Below are positions 6,298 to 10,615 of a stretch of DNA of 10,615 bases, one piece after another. Both the position numbers and the translations under genes were made by a program. The stretch is taken from positions 1-10,615 of the forward strand of contig CAJUKT010000072.1 in NCBI GenBank assembly GCA_910587255.1. The letters run 5' to 3'. Position 1 is the first letter of the stretch; every line of letters starts with the position of its first letter. The notes below the pieces were generated by a model. It did not search any database. It saw only the letters and a program-made list of their open reading frames with translations, and was not told the DNA's origin. This stretch comes from an uncultured Oscillospiraceae bacterium. GTDB lineage: Bacteria > Bacillota > Clostridia > Oscillospirales > Oscillospiraceae.

Positions 6298-6399
6298 GGC
6301 GCACCGCCCCGGATGGACCGAAGCGAGGGCAAAACGGAAAGCCCGCAAAGCGGGCGGCGTTTTGTCCGAGTCGCAGGGAAGCCGGGGCGAGAGTGCGCC
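6298..6399. repeat. Long nested stem-loop element after telA
   Basis: Within the gap 6287-6506 the arms 6298-6312 and 6382-6399 pair over 15 bp with a 3-base AGA bulge. Inside, 6327-6336 pairs with 6358-6367 (10 bp, one G-U), extended by GCGA/TCGC (6323-6326 with 6371-6374) past a GAG bulge. At the centre GCCCGC-AAA-GCGGGC (6341-6355) is perfect. The whole folds as one ~100-base branched or bulged hairpin. It could attenuate transcription between telA and the TPM gene, be a structured RNA, or be a dispersed repeat; no clear U-tract follows the outer stem. Confidence 0.6.
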
Positions 6400-6466
6400 C
6401 AAAGCGAGCGTGACAACACCGCGTCCCGGTCAAGCTCCCAAAGCATTCGTGACAACGTCTGCGTCC
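6398..6466 (+). repeat. Two direct repeats of about 30 bases
   Basis: Copy 1 at 6398-6426 and copy 2 at 6437-6466 share CCCAAAGC, then CGTGACAAC, then GCGTCC, separated by short variable bases (one extra base in copy 2). They lie between the long stem-loop and the TPM gene. The shared blocks cover about 23 positions, which is well beyond chance for neighbouring non-coding sequence. Confidence 0.6.
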
Positions 6467-6481
6467 AATCCGGGCGCAGAC
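6457..6481 (+). promoter_or_regulatory. Leader hairpin upstream of the TPM gene
   Basis: GTCTGCGTCC and GGGCGCAGAC form a 10-bp stem (one G-U) with a 5-base loop, ending 25 bases before the TPM start codon and about 11 bases before its ribosome binding site. No T-run follows, so it is more likely a leader or RNA-processing structure than a terminator. Confidence 0.5.
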
Positions 6482-6506
6482 ACATCGCGGTAGAAAGGAT
6501 TTTCCT

Positions 6507-7151
6507 ATGTCACCTGTATTCCCAATCAGAACGCTTTTTCTGCTGGTTATCCCGGTGGCCATCGCGGCAATCATCCTTGCCGCGGCGGGCAGGCGGGGGG
6601 CCGGCGTGTTCAAAAAGCAGGGCGTGGCCTGGGGGCTCACCGTGCTGATGGTGTTCGCCGCCATCGGCATCGGCTACGCCAAGGCCCCCGTCAAGCCCTC
6701 CGCCAACGGCCCGGAGCCGCCTCAAACCAATGCCCCCGCCGCCTATCCTTCTGATTCCCCTTCCGATTCCTTTGTATGGGATAACGCCAACGCCCTGTCC
6801 AGCCGGACAGAGCAGGAGCTGGACCGGCGCAACGAGCGGCTGTGGAACGCGCACAGCGTCTCCATCGGCGTGGTTACCTGCGACAATGAGAGGGACCTGG
6901 GGGACTATGCCCTGGCGTGCGCCGAAAAAATGGGCCTGGGCGGCTATGACTTCCTCGTGGCGCTGGATATCGCGGGGGAGAACTATTGGCTGGTCCAAGG
7001 GGATGATATCCGCCGGGTCTTCACCGACGACGACTGCTCCGATTATGCCTATGACTGCATGGAAAAGCATTTCGCCGCGGGCGATTACGACAACGCCGTT
7101 CTCAAGCTCACCAAAGCGCTGGAGGACTGGTATGGAAACTACTATGGCTGA
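6507..7151 (+). CDS. TPM-domain membrane protein
   Basis: A 214-residue protein with two N-terminal hydrophobic segments (about 8-27 and 41-58), a Pro/Ser-rich linker (60-88) and a TPM domain (about 88-208). The TPM fold is suggested by VWDNANALSSRTEQELDRRN at 90-109, the central strands VSIGVVTCD and YDFLVALDIAGENYWLVQGD (about 118-166), and the closing FAAGDYDNAVLKLTKALEDW. TPM proteins are found in membrane assembly and stress contexts (photosystem repair in plants, envelope proteins in bacteria); no catalytic role can be claimed here. Four cysteines (125, 138, 177, 184) lie inside the domain, an unusual number if the domain faces outside. AAAGGA lies about 9 bases before the ATG. It follows telA after a 220-base structured gap and precedes a Gly-rich membrane protein by 21 bases. 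Confidence 0.8.
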   Translation: MSPVFPIRTLFLLVIPVAIAAIILAAAGRRGAGVFKKQGVAWGLTVLMVFAAIGIGYAKAPVKPSANGPEPPQTNAPAAYPSDSPSDSFVWDNANALSSRTEQELDRRNERLWNAHSVSIGVVTCDNERDLGDYALACAEKMGLGGYDFLVALDIAGENYWLVQGDDIRRVFTDDDCSDYAYDCMEKHFAAGDYDNAVLKLTKALEDWYGNYYG

Positions 7152-7172
7152 CGCGGGAAAGGAGGCGGCTTG

Positions 7173-7706
7173 ATGGGAGGTTTTTCCGATCTGATCGCCA
7201 TCATTGTGCTGGCGGTGATCCTGCTGCTGGTGATTGAGGGCTCCCACCGGCGGCGCTGGCGCAGCGGCTGGTACGGCCCCACCTATGTATACCGGCCCTT
7301 CTATATCTTCCGCCCCCGGCCTCCCCGGCCCCCCAGGCCGCCCAGAGGCCCGGGCTTCGGTCCCGGCCCCGGCGCGGGCTTCGGCCCTGGTCCGGGCGTG
7401 GGTGCGCGTCCCGGCCCCAGGCCCGGCGCAAGCCCCCGGCCCGGCGGGCCATTCGGCGGTTCCCGGCCCGGCGGCGCAGGCCGTCCCAATCCCGGCCCCA
7501 GGCCGGGCGGCGCCCGGCCCGGAGGCCCCTTCGGCGGCGGACGGCCCATGGGCGGGCCCCGGCCCGGCGGCTCCTTTGGCGGGGGCCGTTCCTTTGGGGG
7601 CGGCGGACGGCCCGGCGGCTCCTTTGGGGGCGGACGCTCCTTCGGCGGGGGCGGGCGGCCCGGCGGCGGCTCCTTCGGCGGGGGCCGCGGAGGTGGGCGG
7701 CGCTGA
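7173..7706 (+). CDS. Membrane-anchored Gly/Pro/Arg-rich repeat protein
   Basis: No named family recognised. The 177-residue protein has one N-terminal hydrophobic helix (about 5-21), a basic stretch (HRRRWRSGWYG), a Tyr/aromatic patch (TYVYRPFYIF) and then a low-complexity tail of PRPP, GFGPGPG and FGGGR units up to the C-terminus. Residues 130-161 are two exact tandem copies of the 16-residue unit RPGGSFGGGRSFGGGG, followed by a partial third. The tail is strongly basic. The ATG at 7173 was chosen over TTG at 7170 because GGAGG (7161-7165) is 7 bases from it. It is 21 bases after the TPM gene and is followed by a strong terminator, so the two form a transcription unit. An anchored, disordered tail that binds a wall polymer, lipid head groups or nucleic acid is possible but unproven. 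A translated artefact is unlikely given the RBS, the helix and the operon position. Confidence 0.75.
   Translation: MGGFSDLIAIIVLAVILLLVIEGSHRRRWRSGWYGPTYVYRPFYIFRPRPPRPPRPPRGPGFGPGPGAGFGPGPGVGARPGPRPGASPRPGGPFGGSRPGGAGRPNPGPRPGGARPGGPFGGGRPMGGPRPGGSFGGGRSFGGGGRPGGSFGGGRSFGGGGRPGGGSFGGGRGGGRR
7608..7688 (+). repeat. 48-base tandem repeat in the Gly-rich gene
   Basis: The 48-base unit at 7560-7607 is repeated at 7608-7655 and partly at 7656-7688, keeping the reading frame and encoding the RPGGSFGGGRSFGGGG unit. The copies differ at third positions (for example TTT/TTC and GGC/GGG), so they are not a very recent duplication. This entry marks copy 2 and the partial copy 3. Confidence 0.65.
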
Positions 7707-7737
7707 CCCCGCTTTGTCCCCTTGTCTCCCTGTACGC

Positions 7738-7769
7738 AAGGAGGCGGGCTTCTGCCCGCCTCCTTTTTT
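7738..7769 (+). terminator. Rho-independent terminator after the TPM/Gly-rich genes
   Basis: AAGGAGGCGGGC, a TTCT loop, then GCCCGCCTCCTT form a 12-bp perfect stem, with six T's at 7764-7769 (two of them part of the stem). It stands 31 bases after the stop codon. Confidence 0.92.
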
Positions 7770-7919
7770 GCGCTCTGCGGCGGGGCTCCCCTCCACCCGC
7801 GCCCGCTCACCACGGCTGCGCGCTTCGCTCTCTGTTTTATCCAAAATTTGACCTGTGCTCGTGAAAATTTAGACAACTTTGGAGAAATTGAAAAAAGGAG
7901 AGAAATCCCCGCAAAGGTA

Positions 7920-7928
7920 TGCTATAAT
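7920..7928 (+). promoter_or_regulatory. Extended -10 promoter of the Na/Pi cotransporter gene
   Basis: TGCTATAAT is a perfect extended -10 box (TGnTATAAT). At the -35 distance the sequence is only GAGAAA, so this promoter would rely on the extended -10. The start codon is 59 bases downstream. Confidence 0.7.
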
Positions 7929-7954
7929 AGCCTCGTTCGTATGCAGTCAGCAAC

Positions 7955-7971
7955 CGCGGGGCGCACCCGCG
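7955..7971 (+). promoter_or_regulatory. Leader hairpin beside the ribosome binding site of the Na/Pi cotransporter gene
   Basis: CGCGGG-GCGCA-CCCGCG gives a 6-bp GC-only stem whose 3' arm ends two bases before AAGGGA (7974-7979), the ribosome binding site. Such a stem next to the RBS could influence translation; no known riboswitch motif is recognised. Confidence 0.4.
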
Positions 7972-7987
7972 AGAAGGGACGAATGAC

Positions 7988-9745
7988 ATGGGTATTGCGG
8001 ACATCATTTCCCTGCTGGGCGGGCTGGCCTTCTTCCTGTTCGGCATGACCCTGCTGGGGGACGGACTGAAAAAGGTGGCCGGCAGCAAGCTGGAGACCGT
8101 GCTGGGCAAGCTCACCTCCAACCCGGTCAAGGGTGTGCTGCTGGGCGCGCTGGTGACGGCGGTGATTCAGTCCTCCTCCGCCACCACCGTCATGGTGGTG
8201 GGCTTCGTCAACTCGGGCATCATGCAGCTGGGCAACGCCGTGGGCATCGTCATGGGCGCCAACATCGGCACCACCGCCACCGGCTGGGTGCTCACCCTGG
8301 CGGGCGTGGAGGGGGAGGGCGGCTTCTCCTCCGCCACCGTATTCGCCTTTATCGCCTTTGTCGGCATCATCTTATATTTTTTCTGCCGCAGGCAGGGGCA
8401 GAAAAATGTGGGTCTTATCCTGCTGGCCTTTTCGGTGCTCATGAGCGGGATGCAGGCCATGAGCTCCGCCATGGACCCGCTGAAAACCAACGAGGCCTTC
8501 CTCCAGTTTATCTCCGCCGCCTCTAACCCGGCGGTGTCGCTGCTCATCGGCCTGCTGGTAACGGCGGTGATCCAGTCCTCCTCCGCCTCCATCGGCATTT
8601 TGCAGGCCCTGTCCATCACCGGGGCCATCAGCTATGAGGTGGCCGTGCCCATGGTGCTGGGCATGTGCATCGGCGCGTGCGTGCCGGTGCTGCTCTCCGC
8701 CATCGGGGCCAACGCCAACGGCAAGCGCACCGCCGTCATCTACTTATACTTCAACATCGTGGGCTCCGCGCTGTTCATGATCCCCTTCTACCTCGTCCAC
8801 GCCTTTGTGCCCATGCCCTTTATGGCCCAGCCCGCCTCCGCCTTCGGCATCGCCGTATTCAACACCGTGTTCAAGGTGGCCGCCACTCTGGTGCAGCTGC
8901 CCGTCACCGGGCTGCTGGTCAAGCTGGCGGTGCTCACCGTCAAGGAGGAGGCCGCCGAGGACGACGAGCAGTTTGAGGAAAACCTGCTGGACGAGCGCTT
9001 TCTGGACTATCCCCCCCTGGCGCTGGAGCAGAGCGGCCACACCGTAGAGCGCATGACCGCCGCCGCCGTGAAAAACCTGAGCCGCTCCATCGAGCTGTTC
9101 ACCCGCTTCAGCCAGGAGAAGTATGAGAAGATCATGAGCCGGGAAAACGCGGTGGACCGCTATGAGGACAAGCTGGGCAATTACCTGTTTCATCTCAACA
9201 GCCGCGGCCTCAATGAGCGGGAAACCCTGGTCAGCTCCCACTACCTCCACTGCCTCACCGACCTGGAGCGCATCTCCGACCATGCGGTGAACCTGGCGGA
9301 GCTGGCCCGGGAGATGGACAGCAAGGGCATCGCCTTTTCCCCCGACGGCCTGGAGGACATGGCCCGGGCCAGCAGCGCGGTGCTGGAGATCGTCTCCCTG
9401 GCCCAGCAGGCGCTGGAGCAGGAGGACACCGGCCTGGCCCGGCAGGTGGAGCCCCTGGAGGAGGTCATCAGCACCATGCTGGAGGGGATGAAGCTGCGCC
9501 ATATCCGGCGGCTGCAAAGCGGCATGTGCACCCTGGAGGTGGGCTTCATCCTCAACGACTGCATCAACAATTTTGAGCGTGTGGCCGGCCACTGCTCCAA
9601 CGTGGCCTTGGCGGTGCTGGAGCTGCGGTACGCCGACCTCCAGTTCCACGACTACGCCCGGGACGTGCGCCAGGGCGACCAGCCGGAATTCCGCCGGTGG
9701 CTGGCCTTTTACAAGGAAAAATACCTGGGCCCCGCCCCGGTCTGA
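7988..9745 (+). CDS. Na/Pi cotransporter family protein with PhoU-like C-terminal domain
   Basis: A 585-residue inner-membrane protein of the NptA/Na-Pi cotransporter (PF02690-type) family, expected to import phosphate with sodium. Two inverted repeats of the transport domain carry the hallmark QSSSA motif at residues 61-65 (AVIQSSSATT) and 196-200 (AVIQSSSASI), with several hydrophobic segments between about 5 and 318. An acidic linker (319-336) leads to a helical PhoU-like domain (about 350-560) with DLERISDHAVNLAE at 425-438 and the related NFERVAGHCSNVA at 528-540. The PhoU-like part probably regulates the transporter. The ATG at 7988 has AAGGGA 8 bases upstream; an ATG at 7983 is out of frame. 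It stands alone between two terminators with its own promoter, so it is monocistronic. No pst or phoB-type neighbours are present, and the real substrate is not fixed by sequence. Confidence 0.94.
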   Translation: MGIADIISLLGGLAFFLFGMTLLGDGLKKVAGSKLETVLGKLTSNPVKGVLLGALVTAVIQSSSATTVMVVGFVNSGIMQLGNAVGIVMGANIGTTATGWVLTLAGVEGEGGFSSATVFAFIAFVGIILYFFCRRQGQKNVGLILLAFSVLMSGMQAMSSAMDPLKTNEAFLQFISAASNPAVSLLIGLLVTAVIQSSSASIGILQALSITGAISYEVAVPMVLGMCIGACVPVLLSAIGANANGKRTAVIYLYFNIVGSALFMIPFYLVHAFVPMPFMAQPASAFGIAVFNTVFKVAATLVQLPVTGLLVKLAVLTVKEEAAEDDEQFEENLLDERFLDYPPLALEQSGHTVERMTAAAVKNLSRSIELFTRFSQEKYEKIMSRENAVDRYEDKLGNYLFHLNSRGLNERETLVSSHYLHCLTDLERISDHAVNLAELAREMDSKGIAFSPDGLEDMARASSAVLEIVSLAQQALEQEDTGLARQVEPLEEVISTMLEGMKLRHIRRLQSGMCTLEVGFILNDCINNFERVAGHCSNVALAVLELRYADLQFHDYARDVRQGDQPEFRRWLAFYKEKYLGPAPV

Positions 9746-9750
9746 ACAAA

Positions 9751-9785
9751 AAACCGCCCCGCCTGGAGTTCAGGCGGGGCGGTTT
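9751..9785. terminator. Bidirectional terminator between convergent genes
   Basis: AAACCGCCCCGCCTG, a GAGTT loop, then CAGGCGGGGCGGTTT: a 15-bp perfect stem with A-rich and T-rich flanks. On the plus strand it ends the transporter gene (six bases after its stop); on the minus strand TTTTTTGTTC follows, ending the cytidylate-kinase-like gene. Confidence 0.92.
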
Positions 9786-9792
9786 GGCTTTA

Positions 9793-10410
9793 TCACGGTT
9801 CCGGGTTCCGGGCCACGTCCAGAATGAGCTGGGCGCACCGCTCCACCCCCACCAGGCTGGAATCCAGGGACAGGTGGTAATTCTGGCCCATCCCCCAGTC
9901 CCGGTTGGCGTAGTGCTTATAGTAGGCGCGGCGGCGCCTGTCCTTCTCCTCCAGGCGCTTTTCGGGGGACTGGTCGGACTCGCCGTACAGCCGCACCACC
10001 CGGTCCGCCCGGTAGGGGATGGGGGCGTGGATGAACACATTGAGCACGTCCTCCCGGTCCCGCAGGATGTAGTCGGCGCAGCGGCCCACCAGCACGCACG
10101 GCCCCTTTTCCGCCAGATCCAGAATCACCCGGCATTGGATCACCCACAGGAAGTCGGCGGTGGACAGCCCGCTGTTTACCGGGTGGCGCAGCCGTGCGCC
10201 GGGGAAGGCATAGGACAGCAGGGACTGCCAGGGGGAGGCGTACTCCCCCTCCTGCTCAATGAATTTCTCGTCGAAGCCGGTCTCCACCGCCACCTGCTCC
10301 ACCAGCTTTTTGTCGTAATAGGGTACGTCCAGCAGTTCGGCCACCCGCTTGCCCACCGACCGGCCGCCGGAGCCGAACTCCCGGCTGATGGTGATAATCT
10401 GCTTGCTCAT
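9793..10410 (-). CDS. Cytidylate kinase-like protein
   Basis: A 205-residue P-loop protein of the cytidylate-kinase-like family (PF13189-type), common and often multi-copy in gut clostridia. Residues 5-20, ITISREFGSGGRSVGK, carry the nucleotide-binding loop, which differs from a classical Walker A by having Arg-Ser-Val-Gly in place of Lys-Ser/Thr. Further family features are LLDVPYYDKKL at 27-37, VLVGRCADYIL at 106-116 and the basic lid region EEKDRRRRAYYKHY at 154-167, followed by WGMGQNYHLSLDSSLVG. It lacks the length and several motifs of authentic Cmk, so the substrate is uncertain. The start has AGGAGG 8 bases upstream. It is convergent with the Na/Pi transporter and appears to be monocistronic; a possible mobile element starts just upstream. 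Confidence 0.88.
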   Translation of the reverse strand: MSKQIITISREFGSGGRSVGKRVAELLDVPYYDKKLVEQVAVETGFDEKFIEQEGEYASPWQSLLSYAFPGARLRHPVNSGLSTADFLWVIQCRVILDLAEKGPCVLVGRCADYILRDREDVLNVFIHAPIPYRADRVVRLYGESDQSPEKRLEEKDRRRRAYYKHYANRDWGMGQNYHLSLDSSLVGVERCAQLILDVARNPEP

Positions 10411-10469
10411 ATACAGCCCTCCTGTTCCGCTGGGCGGACCCGCCGCCCCGTATGGTACGGTACACCTAT

Positions 10470-10500
10470 ATTATAAATGCGAATCAAGGTTTAAAAGCAA
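10470..10500 (-). promoter_or_regulatory. Possible promoter of the cytidylate-kinase-like gene
   Basis: A perfect TATAAT on the minus strand (10470-10475) with TTGCTT (10495-10500) 19 bases away, a wide spacer. It lies 60 bases before the start codon, in the first AT-rich bases next to the putative mobile element, so the element may supply or have disturbed this promoter. Confidence 0.4.
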
Positions 10501-10517
10501 GAGAAGGGGGTAGAAAA

Positions 10518-10583
10518 ACAGCGCAAAAGAGTAGAGAATGTAAGTATGTGGCAAACAAATCTCATAACACTCTATTGCGCTGT
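10518..10583. repeat. 15-bp inverted repeat around the start of the right-edge reading frame
   Basis: ACAGCGCAAAAGAGT (10518-10532) and ACTCTATTGCGCTGT (10569-10583) pair at 14 of 15 positions around a 36-base loop. On the minus strand the stem is followed by TTTTCT, so it could stop transcripts coming from the right. On the plus strand the loop contains the start codon at 10546 and the 3' arm lies in codons 8-13, so it could hide the start from ribosomes on read-through transcripts, as known for some insertion sequences. Confidence 0.7.
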
Positions 10584-10615
10584 CTGCGACAATAGTAGCA
10601 TAATCGAAGCGGTAA
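10546..10615 (+). CDS. Putative transposase, N-terminal fragment (runs off window)
   Basis: An open frame from ATG at 10546 to the window edge encodes 23 residues beginning MWQTNLITLYCAVCDNSS. From memory this resembles the first residues of DDE transposases found in IS elements of gut clostridia, whose N-terminus has a similar TLYCAVCD-type stretch. The composition changes to AT-rich from about 10465, unlike all genes to the left, which fits foreign DNA. A weak AGAGAA lies upstream as a possible ribosome binding site, and an inverted repeat surrounds the start. Only 23 residues are visible and the minus strand is also open over this stretch, so a non-coding explanation remains possible. Confidence 0.42.
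   Translation, partial: MWQTNLITLYCAVCDNSSIIEAV

Noticed and set aside
4985..6670. A 561-codon open frame on the minus strand across telA and the following gap
   Set aside because: It is antisense to a well-recognised TelA gene; the product is a low-complexity Leu/Gly/His/Gln/Val string, as expected when GC-rich third positions suppress stops on the opposite strand.
7173..7706. Tandem repeats considered as a CRISPR array
   Set aside because: The 48-base units are contiguous, in frame and without unique spacers; they encode a protein repeat.
6510..7844. A 444-codon minus-strand frame opposite the TPM and Gly-rich genes
   Set aside because: The Ala/Gly/Pro-rich product mirrors the Gly-rich repeat; it runs through a strong terminator and lacks an RBS.
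7848..7873. TTGACC at 7848 as -35 box for the Na/Pi transporter gene
   Set aside because: No -10 box lies at 16-18 bases, and the clear TATAAT at 7923 is far too distant.
10470..10613. Minus-strand open frame of about 45 codons at the right edge
   Set aside because: The product (…SFALFFYPLLLLLNLDSHL) has no family resemblance and its C-terminus would cross the hairpin and U-tract; the plus-strand reading as a transposase start fits better, though neither is certain.

Overview
The window looks like chromosomal DNA from a GC-rich, low-branching Firmicute, most likely a gut clostridium of the Oscillospiraceae type (Flavonifractor/Lawsonibacter-like). This is an inference from strong GGAGG-type ribosome binding sites, GC-rich codon use, a Firmicutes-type class III fructose-bisphosphatase, a XpaC/TelA pair, and a Na/Pi symporter fused to a PhoU-like domain. 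No tRNA, rRNA or CRISPR array was seen.

Left part (1-3898, all minus strand). The N-terminal part of fbp (class III FBPase) runs off the left edge. A hairpin terminator separates it from a likely operon transcribed right to left: rpe, a 47-residue DUF4177-like protein whose start overlaps the rpe stop by 4 bp, recR, and a YCII-domain protein. A 284-bp gap full of strong GC hairpins lies between rpe and ilvA, a threonine ammonia-lyase with a C-terminal ACT-like domain.

Middle part (3899-7770, plus strand). ilvA and a xpaC-like gene diverge from a 151-bp region holding two good sigma-A promoters. The xpaC-like gene (TTG start), a small two-helix membrane protein and a telA/yaaN-like gene form a tight operon. 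After a highly folded 220-bp intergenic block come a TPM-domain membrane protein and a membrane-anchored protein with a Gly/Pro/Arg-rich repeat tail, ending at a textbook terminator. By composition this set suggests an envelope-stress or membrane-quality module, but its function is not shown by the sequence.

Right part (7771-10615). A Na/Pi cotransporter gene with its own extended -10 promoter converges on a cytidylate-kinase-like gene; the two share a 15-bp-stem bidirectional terminator. In the last ~150 bases composition turns AT-rich. There an inverted repeat surrounds the start of a plus-strand reading frame that resembles the N-terminus of a DDE transposase, so an insertion sequence probably begins at the right edge.
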